Source: Avisuccinivibrio sp964424565
GTDB taxonomy: Bacteria; Pseudomonadota; Gammaproteobacteria; Enterobacterales; Succinivibrionaceae
Direction: 5' to 3'
Assembly: GCA_964424565.1 (NCBI GenBank)
Contig: CAYRIZ010000033.1
Span: 1-21,723 of the forward strand
Length of the DNA stretch: 21,723 bases
The notes under the pieces were generated by a model. It was given only the letters and a program-made list of their open reading frames with translations, ran no database searches and had not been told where the DNA came from. Below, piece by piece: positions 7,919-15,125 of this stretch (its first letter is position 1; each line of letters opens with the position of its first letter). A program made the position numbers and the translations under genes.

Positions 7919-8236
7919 ATGATCCCAGGTGAATACTTTTTAAAGGATGAGGACATAGAGCTCAACGCCGGCCGGGAGAGTGTGGCCGTGGATGTAATCA
8001 ACACCGGTGACCGCCCGGTGCAGGTAGGCTCGCATTATCACTTCTTTGAGGTCAATGAGGCTCTGTCCTTTGACCGCAGTCTGGCCTACGGCCGCAGGCT
8101 GGATATTCCCTCCGGCACTGCCGTGCGCTTTGAGCCGGGGCTCAAGCGTACGGTCAAACTGATTGATTTCGGCGGCCGCCGCGAAATTTACGGCTTTTTG
8201 GGCAAGGTCAACGGCAAGTTGGAGGAACGGTCATGA
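7919..8236 (+). CDS. ureB: Urease beta subunit UreB
   Basis: Second structural subunit, 105 residues, matching free-standing bacterial beta subunits. It starts with MIPGEYF and carries the diagnostic QVGSHYHFFEVN segment (about residues 37-48) and a GRRLDIPSGTAVRFEPG segment. It packs on the alpha subunit and stabilises the trimer. TAGGAG lies 9 nt before ATG 7919. Its stop overlaps the ureC start in the ATGA arrangement (4 nt), which suggests coupled translation to keep the subunits in equal amounts. Confidence 0.97.
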   Translation: MIPGEYFLKDEDIELNAGRESVAVDVINTGDRPVQVGSHYHFFEVNEALSFDRSLAYGRRLDIPSGTAVRFEPGLKRTVKLIDFGGRREIYGFLGKVNGKLEERS

Positions 8237-9948
8237 TTAAGGCTTCAAGAGAACAGTATGCCGGTCTGTACGGTCCCACTACCGGCGATAAGATCCGTCT
8301 GGCAGACACCGATCTGATCATAGAAATAGAAAAGGATTACACCGTCTACGGTGAGGAAGTGGCCTTTGGCGGCGGCAAGACCATACGCGACGGCATGGGA
8401 CAGAGTGCCCTGACCTCAGCTGAGGCCATGGATACAGTGCTGACCAATGCCGTGGTCATAGATGCCACCGGTATTTTCAAATGCGATATAGGCATTAAAA
8501 ACGGCCGCATAGCCGCCCTGGGCAAAGCCGGCAATCCGGCAGTGCAGGACGGAGTGACCATGGTAATAGGTGCTTCCACGGAAATCATCTCCGCGGAGAA
8601 CATGCTGGTTACCGCCGGTGCCATAGACAGTCATGTGCATTTGATTTCCCCGCAGCAGGCCTGGGAGGCCCTGGCCTCAGGCGTCACCACCCTGATTGGC
8701 GGCGGCACCGGCCCGGCCACCGGCACCAATGCCACCACCTGTACTCCGGGCCCCTGGTATCTGGAGCAGATGATGCTGGGCTGCGAAAATCTGCCGGTCA
8801 ATATAGGCTTTCTGGGCAAGGGCAACAGTGCCTCCTATGAAGCCCTGGCCGAACAGGTCAGAGCCGGCGCCTGCGGCCTGAAGCTGCATGAGGACTGGGG
8901 CAGCACTCCCTGTGCCATAGATACCTGCCTGCGGGTATGCGATGATTTTGATGTACAGGCTGCCATACATACAGATACCCTCAATGAAGCCGGTTTTGTG
9001 GAAAGCACCTTAAAGGCTTTTGGCGGACGCACCATTCACACCTATCACACCGAGGGTGCTGGCGGCGGTCATGCCCCGGACATCATCAAGGCCTGCTCGC
9101 TGCCCAATGTGCTGCCTTCCTCCACCAATCCTACCCGGCCTTATACGGTGAATACCATAGATGAGCATTTGGACATGCTCATGGTCTGCCATCACTTAAA
9201 TCCGCGCCTGCCTGAGGACGTGGCCTTTGCCGACTCCCGTATCCGCCGCGAGACCATAGCCGCCGAGGATATCCTGCAGGATCTGGGAGCCCTGTCCATG
9301 ATCTCCTCCGATTCCCAGGCCATGGGCCGCGTGGGCGAGGTGATTACCCGCACCTTCCAGACCGCCTCCAAGATGAAGCAGCAGCGCGGGGCACTGGCCG
9401 AGGATGCCGGACACGGCAATGACAATATACGCGTGCGCCGCTATATAGCCAAAGTCACCATCAATCCGGCGCTGACCCACGGCCTGGCCGGGGAAATAGG
9501 CTCCATTGAGCCGGGCAAGCTGGCCGATCTGGTGCTGTGGCGTCCGGCCTTTTTCGGCGTCAAGCCCTCCATGATCATCAAGGGCGGCATCATCAACGCC
9601 GCGCAGATGGGCGACATCAATGCCTCCATTCCTACGCCGCAGCCTGTTTACATGCGCCCCATGTTCGGAGCTCTGGGCCTGGCCGCCCCGCGCAGCTGCC
9701 TGACCTTTGTGTCCGGAGCCTTCCTGCAGGCCGGCGGTGCCGAGCGGCTGCGTGAGCTGGGGTCAGTGCGCCCCTGCAGCGCCGTCAGCGGAACCCGTAC
9801 CCTGCAGAAGACCTCCATGGTGCTCAATGATGCCATGCCGCACATAGAGGTCGATCCGCAGACTTATGAGGTCCGCGCCGACGGGGTGCTGCTGACCTGC
9901 GAACCGGCTGAAATACTGCCGCTGGCCCAGCGCTACTTCCTGTTTTAA
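8233..9948 (+). CDS. ureC: Urease alpha subunit UreC, catalytic
   Basis: The catalytic subunit hydrolyses urea to ammonia and carbamate using two nickel ions. It has 571 residues. The active site can be read at the same numbers as in Klebsiella urease: nickel ligands H134, H136, H246, H272 and D360, bridging Lys217 (to be carbamylated, in GLKLHED), substrate residue H219, and the mobile flap with C319 and H320 (MVCHHLNP). The signature TGTNATTCTPGPWYLEQM is present. Nothing needed for catalysis is missing, so the enzyme should be active once loaded. GGAGG is 7 nt before ATG 8233. An 85-nt gap with a hairpin separates it from ureE. Confidence 0.98.
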   Translation: MIKASREQYAGLYGPTTGDKIRLADTDLIIEIEKDYTVYGEEVAFGGGKTIRDGMGQSALTSAEAMDTVLTNAVVIDATGIFKCDIGIKNGRIAALGKAGNPAVQDGVTMVIGASTEIISAENMLVTAGAIDSHVHLISPQQAWEALASGVTTLIGGGTGPATGTNATTCTPGPWYLEQMMLGCENLPVNIGFLGKGNSASYEALAEQVRAGACGLKLHEDWGSTPCAIDTCLRVCDDFDVQAAIHTDTLNEAGFVESTLKAFGGRTIHTYHTEGAGGGHAPDIIKACSLPNVLPSSTNPTRPYTVNTIDEHLDMLMVCHHLNPRLPEDVAFADSRIRRETIAAEDILQDLGALSMISSDSQAMGRVGEVITRTFQTASKMKQQRGALAEDAGHGNDNIRVRRYIAKVTINPALTHGLAGEIGSIEPGKLADLVLWRPAFFGVKPSMIIKGGIINAAQMGDINASIPTPQPVYMRPMFGALGLAAPRSCLTFVSGAFLQAGGAERLRELGSVRPCSAVSGTRTLQKTSMVLNDAMPHIEVDPQTYEVRADGVLLTCEPAEILPLAQRYFLF

Positions 9949-9954
9949 TCAAGT

Positions 9955-10000
9955 TGCAGCCGCCGCGGGTAGCAGGCAGAACCTGCTGCAGGCGGCTGCA
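9955..10000 (+). other. Intra-operon hairpin between ureC and ureE
   Basis: The outer arms TGCAGCCGCC (9955-9964) and GGCGGCTGCA (9991-10000) pair over 10 bp, and the inner arms AGCAGG (9971-9976) and CCTGCT (9982-9987) pair over 6 bp. No T-run follows, so it is unlikely to be a full terminator. It could protect the 3' end of a processed urt-ureDABC message or lower expression of ureEFG relative to the structural subunits. The role is inference; the pairing is directly visible. Confidence 0.6.
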
Positions 10001-10020
10001 GGGTACCACTTACTCATCAA

Positions 10021-10026
10021 GAGGAG
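10021..10026 (+). promoter_or_regulatory. Ribosome binding site of ureE
   Basis: GAGGAG lies 7 nt before ATG 10034. It decides for this start over ATG 10028, which would be only 1 nt from the site. Confidence 0.7.
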
Positions 10027-10033
10027 AATGCTC

Positions 10034-10576
10034 ATGCTGATCTTTGAAAAAAACTTAGGCCCCGTCGCTCCTGCAGACGGCTGTGCTGTTTACAGTGTTG
10101 AGCTCACTGCCCACGAACGTTCCTCCTTCAGGCTGCACTTTTTCCTGGAGGGCGGCATGGAGGCCGGCATCATTCTGCCGCGCGGCTCCCGTCTGCCGCA
10201 GACAGGTGATCTGCTGCAGAGTGCCGACGGCTCCGTACTGCTCATCAAGGCCAAAGCCGAGGAAGTGGTACAGGCCAAGGCCCCTGATTACCTGACCTTT
10301 GCCCGGGCCTGCTATCACCTGGGCAACCGTCATCTGCCGCTGCAGATAGACGATCTGGCCCTGTATTTTGAAAAAGATCCGGTGATCGAGGATTTGTGCC
10401 GTCAGCTGGGTCTGGAGCTCACCGTGCTGCTGCATCCCTTTGAGCCCGAGGGCGGAGCCTACGGGGGACATCACCACCACCATCATGAAGAGGCACAGCC
10501 GGCGGTAGCGGAGCAGCATCACCATCACCGCCATTTTCACGTGCCCAATCCTGCCCCTTACGCGGAGCAGGACTGA
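10034..10576 (+). CDS. ureE: Urease nickel metallochaperone UreE
   Basis: UreE binds nickel and hands it to UreG for insertion into urease. The protein has 180 residues from ATG 10034. The N-terminal part is the peptide-binding domain and the middle is the metal-binding domain, with the conserved YHLGNRHLPLQ segment around residues 95-104, including H96, the likely nickel ligand. The C-terminal tail has two histidine clusters, six consecutive at 146-151 and HHHHRHFH at 162-169, as in Klebsiella UreE, where the tail binds additional nickel. The tail would let the cell store nickel, a useful trait because no nickel importer is visible nearby. The stop overlaps ureF by one base (TGATG). Confidence 0.95.
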   Translation: MLIFEKNLGPVAPADGCAVYSVELTAHERSSFRLHFFLEGGMEAGIILPRGSRLPQTGDLLQSADGSVLLIKAKAEEVVQAKAPDYLTFARACYHLGNRHLPLQIDDLALYFEKDPVIEDLCRQLGLELTVLLHPFEPEGGAYGGHHHHHHEEAQPAVAEQHHHHRHFHVPNPAPYAEQD

Positions 10577-11289
10577 TGGCCGCAGGTGCAGAGGCAGAGG
10601 ATGTGGCCGCAGGGCAGGCAGCCTTCCTAAACTGGCTGAGCTCACCTGCTCTGCCCATAGGCACCTTTGCCTTTTCGCAGGGGCTGGAATATTTGCTCGA
10701 CAGCAGGCTGCTGCCTGATGCCGCGGCTCTGCAGCGCTATCTGCAGGATGAATTTGCCCTGCAGCTGGCCCACTGGGATTTACCCATCTTAAAGCGCTGC
10801 TATGAGGCGGCCCTGCAGCATGATTATGAGAGACTCAGTCAGCTCAATGAACTGCTGCTGGCCGGCCGGGAGAGCGGGGAGCTGTATCAGGAAGAGCTGC
10901 TGACCGGCTCGGCCCTGCTGCGTCTGCTGCAGGGACTGCAGCTGCAGCCAGACAGGATCTCCGGCCGGCAGCTGGGTTATACTGCCGTTTTTGCCCTGGC
11001 CGCGGCTGCCGCCGCCGAGGGACTGCAGACGGCGCCGGCCCCGGCTTCACAGGTGCTGACGGCCTATGCCATGGGGCTGCTGCAAAATAAGATCACTGCC
11101 GCCTGCAAGATCATGCCGCTGGGGCAGACTGCAGGACAGAGGATTTTATTTGCCCTGCTGCCGGTGCTGCAGCAGGCGGTGCAGCAGGCCCTGCTGCTGC
11201 CGGATGAAGAGCTGGGCTCTTCCACGGCCCTGACGCAGCTGGGCAGCTTCCTGCATGAGCGGCAGTACTCGCGTTTATTTAGAAGTTAG
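10576..11289 (+). CDS. ureF: Urease accessory protein UreF
   Basis: UreF joins UreD and UreG in the pre-activation complex and acts as a checkpoint on UreG GTPase activity. The 237-residue protein is mostly helical and rich in Leu, Gln and Ala. The family hallmark SSPALPIGTFAFSQGLEYL is at about residues 16-34, and the conserved C-terminal segment with LLQNKITAACKIMPLGQTAGQ lies near residues 169-190. The start overlaps the ureE stop by one base, and the stop is 9 nt before ureG, so UreE, UreF and UreG are probably made from one coupled message. Confidence 0.94.
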   Translation: MAAGAEAEDVAAGQAAFLNWLSSPALPIGTFAFSQGLEYLLDSRLLPDAAALQRYLQDEFALQLAHWDLPILKRCYEAALQHDYERLSQLNELLLAGRESGELYQEELLTGSALLRLLQGLQLQPDRISGRQLGYTAVFALAAAAAAEGLQTAPAPASQVLTAYAMGLLQNKITAACKIMPLGQTAGQRILFALLPVLQQAVQQALLLPDEELGSSTALTQLGSFLHERQYSRLFRS

Positions 11290-11298
11290 GAGAATTAC

Positions 11299-11916
11299 AT
11301 GTCTGACACCTGCCTGAGAGTAGGTATCGGCGGACCGGTGGGATCCGGCAAAACCGCACTGCTCTTGAATTTGTGCCGCGCCATGCGCGATCACTACAAT
11401 CTCGCGGCTGTGACCAATGATATTTACACCAGGGAGGATGCAGAATTTCTGCTGCGTCACGAAGCTCTGGCGGCAGATCGCATCATGGGTGTGGAAACCG
11501 GCGGCTGCCCGCATACGGCCATTCGTGAGGATGCCTCCATGAATCTGCAGGCCGTGGAGCTGATGCAGCAGCGTCACCCTGGACTGGAGCTGATCTTCAT
11601 TGAAAGCGGCGGCGACAATCTCTCGGCCACCTTCAGTCCTGAGCTGGCCGATCTCACCCTCTACATCATAGATGTCAGCGGCGGCGACAAGATCCCGCGT
11701 AAGGGCGGTCCGGGCATTACCAGATCCAGTCTGCTGATTATCAACAAAACCGATCTGGCCCCCATGGTTCACGCCTCATTGGAGGTGATGGAGCGCGACA
11801 GCCTGAAGATGCGGCAGGGCCGGCCCTTTGTCTTCTCCAATATGCTGACCGGAGAAGGACTGGATGCAGTCATAGATTTTATTATTAAGGAAGGTATGCT
11901 GCCGCGGCGCATGTAA
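11299..11916 (+). CDS. ureG: Urease accessory GTPase UreG
   Basis: UreG is the SIMIBI-class GTPase that carries nickel to the UreD-UreF-urease complex and releases it on GTP hydrolysis. It has 205 residues, the usual length. The P-loop GGPVGSGKT is at 11-19, the nickel-binding CPH motif at 70-72 (in ETGGCPHTAIREDAS), ESGGDNLSATFSPELAD follows, and the base-recognition NKTD is present. All key residues are intact. TTAGGAG lies about 6 nt before ATG 11299. It is the last gene of the urea operon and is followed after 10 nt by an intrinsic terminator. Confidence 0.97.
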   Translation: MSDTCLRVGIGGPVGSGKTALLLNLCRAMRDHYNLAAVTNDIYTREDAEFLLRHEALAADRIMGVETGGCPHTAIREDASMNLQAVELMQQRHPGLELIFIESGGDNLSATFSPELADLTLYIIDVSGGDKIPRKGGPGITRSSLLIINKTDLAPMVHASLEVMERDSLKMRQGRPFVFSNMLTGEGLDAVIDFIIKEGMLPRRM

Positions 11917-11926
11917 CCTCGCTTTT

Positions 11927-11961
11927 CTGTCCTGCAGCATGGCGTTGCAGGACAGCTTTTT
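11927..11961 (+). terminator. Intrinsic terminator of the urt-ure operon
   Basis: CTGTCCTGCA (11927-11936) and TGCAGGACAG (11946-11955) form a perfect 10-bp stem with a 9-nt loop, followed by CTTTTT. It lies 10 nt after the ureG stop and 2 nt before the convergent nagA stop. On the minus strand there is no T-run after the stem, so it should work mainly on the plus strand. Confidence 0.9.
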
Positions 11962-11963
11962 GC

Positions 11964-13097
11964 TCAGGAGGTCAGCCAGCTGCCACGCAGAAGCACAGCC
12001 TGCAGGTTCAGCTCATCGTCCAGCAGCAGCAGTGAGGCCTCACAGCCCGGGGCAATCCTGCCTATATGCTGCAGTCCCAAAGCCTGCGCCGGATTGAAGG
12101 TGGCGCAGCGCACCGCACTTTCCAGAGGAATGCTCATCTGCAGTACTGCAGTCTTAAGACAGTCCAGCAGATTGGAAGCCGAGCCGGCTATGGTGCCGTC
12201 GGCCAGCACTGCCCGCCGTCCTCTGACCTGTACCGCCTGCCCGCCCAGCTGATACTGCCCGTCGGCAAGTCCGCAGGCCATCATGGAATCGGAAATAAAG
12301 ATCAGCCTCTCCTCCCCGAACAATTTGAAGGCCGCGCGTACTGCCGCCGGATGTATATGTATGCCGTCACAGATGATTTCAGCCCGGCAGTGCGGATCAT
12401 CGCAGGCTGCCCCTATGGGTCCCGGGGAGCGGTGCTGCAGTCCCGGCATGGCATTGTACAAATGGGTCAGCTGATCTGCTCCTGCCGCCAGGGCGCGGCA
12501 GCAGATCTCATAATCGGCGGCGGTATGGGCCAGGCACAAAGTCACCTGCCGGTGCAGCGCGGCTATCAATTCCACCGCCCCCGGCAGTTCCGGGGCCAGG
12601 GCCAGAAATTTGATCAGTCCGCCGGCGGCTTTTTGGGCCTGCCGGAAAAATTCTGCTGAAGGATCCTGCAGAAAAGCCGGGTTCTGTGCGCCAACCTTTT
12701 CCCTGGCGACAAAAGGGCCCTCCATATAAATGCCGGCCAGATTTGCTTCCGCAGGTCCTGCTCTGAACTCCCGGGCGGCGGCACAGGCGGTGAGTATATC
12801 CACCGCCGCCATGGTCATGGAGGCAGGACATATGGTGGTAACGCCGGAGGCCGCTTCATAGGCCGTGAGGGTATGCAGGGCCTCGGCGCTGCCGTCCATA
12901 AAATCCGCGCCGGCGGCTCCGTGCAGATGTATATCCACCAGGCCGGGGATGGCATAAAGACCATGAGCATCTATGATCTCTTCCGCTCCCGCCGGGGAGA
13001 GAGCTTCAGGCGGCACAAATACCCCGTCCTGCACGCAGATCTCATCTGCTGCAAAATGAAAATCAGGGCGGTATACCCTGGCATTGATTATTCTCAT
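11964..13097 (-). CDS. nagA: N-acetylglucosamine-6-phosphate deacetylase NagA
   Basis: NagA removes the acetyl group from GlcNAc-6-phosphate in the cytoplasm, giving glucosamine-6-phosphate for recycling of cell wall and chitin or mucin sugars. The protein has 377 residues, normal for the family, and an amidohydrolase fold. Visible metal and active-site residues are HLH (57-59), E126 in MEGPF, H191 in LAHTAADY, H212 in THLYNAMPG, H247 and catalytic D270 in FISDSM. GGGAG lies about 6 nt before the ATG at 13097. It starts 23 nt after the nadD stop and is probably cotranscribed with it. No nagB or sugar transporter is present, so its partners lie elsewhere. Confidence 0.93.
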   Translation of the reverse strand: MRIINARVYRPDFHFAADEICVQDGVFVPPEALSPAGAEEIIDAHGLYAIPGLVDIHLHGAAGADFMDGSAEALHTLTAYEAASGVTTICPASMTMAAVDILTACAAAREFRAGPAEANLAGIYMEGPFVAREKVGAQNPAFLQDPSAEFFRQAQKAAGGLIKFLALAPELPGAVELIAALHRQVTLCLAHTAADYEICCRALAAGADQLTHLYNAMPGLQHRSPGPIGAACDDPHCRAEIICDGIHIHPAAVRAAFKLFGEERLIFISDSMMACGLADGQYQLGGQAVQVRGRRAVLADGTIAGSASNLLDCLKTAVLQMSIPLESAVRCATFNPAQALGLQHIGRIAPGCEASLLLLDDELNLQAVLLRGSWLTS

Positions 13098-13120
13098 CTC
13101 ACTCTCCCAAGCGCAGGCTT

Positions 13121-13888
13121 TCAGCTGCCCTGCTGATAAAGCCGGTGCGTGCTGATGTAATGCAGTACCTGCGGGCAGAGATTCTGCTGCAGCAGGGAGG
13201 ACTCTGCTGCGGCCCTGGAGCTGCCCTGCTGCAGCTGCCGGCGCGAGCGCTCAGCCGACAGTTTGGCCAGTTCGCCGCGCAGGCGGGTGGAGGAGACATC
13301 AAACAGCGGGGCGCGCAGCATAAAGATATTGCCGCAGGGCTCCTGCAGCTTCTGGCGGAAATGCTCAAAATCCTGCAGGGATCGCCCGCGGTTCAATCCC
13401 GGTTCAAACACCACATGCTCTTTGATATAGGCACAAAGCTCAGTCTTGGGACAGGAGGCCAGATCGAATCCCGGCCGGTCTATGACCGCCAGATTGGCAA
13501 AATCAGTCAGCTCCGTTCCGCGGTGCCAGGTGTCGAGATCGAGCAGGGAGTCCATGCCCATGATGAAGTACAGCCTGGTCTGCGGCCCGTAGGTCGCCCG
13601 CAGTTTCTGCAGCGTATCAAAGGTATAGTGCCTGCAGGAGGGATCCTGCTCCAGACGGGACACCTGATACTGCCGGTGATTGAGCGTGGACAGCGCCAGA
13701 TTGGTCATCTGCACCCGGGATTCATAGGAGGAAAAATTGCCCTGCTTGTGCGGCGGGGCGGCGTTGGGGATCAGAATGATCTTATCCAAATGCAGCACCC
13801 GGCGTACCCCGCGGGCCAGGTTGAGATGCCCTTTGTGTATGGGATCGAATGATCCGCCCAAAAAGCCCAGAGCTTTAACTTCTGCCAT
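13121..13888 (-). CDS. nadD: Nicotinate-nucleotide adenylyltransferase NadD
   Basis: NadD joins nicotinate mononucleotide and ATP to form deamido-NAD in NAD synthesis. From the ATG at 13888 it has 255 residues, somewhat longer than usual. The nucleotidyltransferase motif GGSFDPIHKGH is at 11-21, and the second motif VSSTRLR is near the C-terminus. Between that motif and the final helix (LHYISTHRLY) there is a Gln-, Ser- and Ala-rich insertion of roughly 20 residues. The frame continues upstream to a TTG at 13903, but ATG 13888 has GGAG 9 nt upstream and fits the family. It overlaps the end of holA by 14 nt. Confidence 0.93.
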   Translation of the reverse strand: MAEVKALGFLGGSFDPIHKGHLNLARGVRRVLHLDKIILIPNAAPPHKQGNFSSYESRVQMTNLALSTLNHRQYQVSRLEQDPSCRHYTFDTLQKLRATYGPQTRLYFIMGMDSLLDLDTWHRGTELTDFANLAVIDRPGFDLASCPKTELCAYIKEHVVFEPGLNRGRSLQDFEHFRQKLQEPCGNIFMLRAPLFDVSSTRLRGELAKLSAERSRRQLQQGSSRAAAESSLLQQNLCPQVLHYISTHRLYQQGS

Positions 13889-14993
13889 AAGCCATGGCTC
13901 CAAAATTACTGACTGAAACCGCCATGGTCTGCAGCAGGGCTGTAGCCTCCTCCAGGCGGAAATGTGAGTGCAGCAGAGCGCAGTCCTTTAAGGCACGGAT
14001 CAGAAAATACAGCAGCTGCGGCGGCATCTGTCTGGCCGCCTTGCGGACGGCCTCCTGCAGGCTGGGGGTCACTATGGCCGCCTCCCGCAGCAGGGCCAGG
14101 CTTTCTTCCCGGCTGCGGCCTTCCCGCAGCTGCACTATGACATTAAGACAGCTGTCCAGCCGGGAGATCACCAGGGGCAGCTGGGCCGCCGGTCCGCCGG
14201 ACTGGGCGGAAAACACTGACTGCAGAATATTCAGCGTCCGCACGCCGTCACCGGAGAGCAGGGCTTCGGCCAGTTCAAAGGCGGAAAAGCGGCTGTCCTG
14301 CACAAAATAGCGGTTGAGATCATCCTGGGTGATCTCCCCGGCCTGACGCGAGAGGGTCATTAGTTTGAGGGCACTGTCTATGGCCGTCAGATTGCCTTCA
14401 TTCAAAGAGGCCAGCAGCCGGCTGGTTTCCGGAGCAATGCGGAAGTTGTAACGGGCGCAGCGTTCGGCTACAAACCGCTGCAGCTCATTGCCTGACGGCG
14501 GATACATGATCTCCAGGGTGGCGCCCAGGTATTTGACATAGGAGATGGCGGCATTCTTCAGATCACTGCGCTTGGACTTTTTCTCCGGCAGCGGTTTGGG
14601 CGGCAGTTTATTAAAGGAGGCCTTGAGGCGCGGCAGATCGACTATGATAAAAATGCCCGGACGGTAGTACTCTGCAATGCACTGCAGTACCTGGGCTGCG
14701 GTATTGTCATATTCCCTGAAGTACAGCTTGATGATGCGGTCGCCGCCGAACAGCCCGGGATCGCGCAGCTCATTTTCCAGCTGCACCAGATTGGCCTGTG
14801 CTCCGCCGGACTTGAAATCAACGTCGGTAAAGATCAGAAAGTCAGCATCGGGCAGCTGCCTGCGGGCCTGAGCCAGCAGTGCATCGGCACGATCCATTTT
14901 CAACAGCGGCTCATCCGAGCTCAACAGGTAAATTGGTGCTTGGTTCTGCATGATTATAGTTTTTCGCTGAAGGGCACGGCAGCTGCCGTGCAT
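13875..14993 (-). CDS. holA: DNA polymerase III delta subunit HolA
   Basis: The delta subunit of the clamp loader opens the beta sliding clamp ring. The protein is recognised from IYLLSSDEPLLKMDRADALL near the start, ALFGGDRIIKLYF-like spacing after it (LRDPGLFGGDRIIKLY), LPRLKASFNK and the C-terminal helical region LPLVISRLDSCLNVIVQLREG, together with its position beside nadD and lptE. The outer start ATG 14993 gives 372 residues and a lead of about 20 residues before YLLSSDEPLL, as in E. coli. ATG 14951 would give 358. Neither has a good ribosome site. A TAAAAT -10-like box on the minus strand (15011-15016) would leave only a very short leader for 14993, so the start is uncertain. Confidence 0.88.
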   Translation of the reverse strand: MHGSCRALQRKTIIMQNQAPIYLLSSDEPLLKMDRADALLAQARRQLPDADFLIFTDVDFKSGGAQANLVQLENELRDPGLFGGDRIIKLYFREYDNTAAQVLQCIAEYYRPGIFIIVDLPRLKASFNKLPPKPLPEKKSKRSDLKNAAISYVKYLGATLEIMYPPSGNELQRFVAERCARYNFRIAPETSRLLASLNEGNLTAIDSALKLMTLSRQAGEITQDDLNRYFVQDSRFSAFELAEALLSGDGVRTLNILQSVFSAQSGGPAAQLPLVISRLDSCLNVIVQLREGRSREESLALLREAAIVTPSLQEAVRKAARQMPPQLLYFLIRALKDCALLHSHFRLEEATALLQTMAVSVSNFGAMAYGRS

Positions 14994-15069
14994 GATGATT
15001 TGCAGGCTTCATTTTACACTTTGTACAGCGGCCGGGACCATGTCCGGCAGTTTTGGCGCAGCAGGAGAT

Positions 15070-15099
15070 AAAAAGCAAAAGCCCCGCTGCGGGGGCTTT
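15070..15099 (-). terminator. Intrinsic terminator after lptE
   Basis: Read on the minus strand, AAAGCCCC and GGGGCTTT form an 8-bp stem with a 6-nt loop, followed by TTTTGCTTTTT. It lies about 26 nt past the lptE stop and before holA. This would end the leuS-lptE transcript and give holA-nadD-nagA separate transcription. Confidence 0.8.
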
Positions 15100-15125
15100 C
15101 CTGAATATGGTCAGTCTCTGGTGGA

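Noticed and set aside
12066..12659. 197-residue plus-strand frame opposite nagA
   Set aside because: It is a shadow of nagA; the nagA frame has all catalytic motifs.
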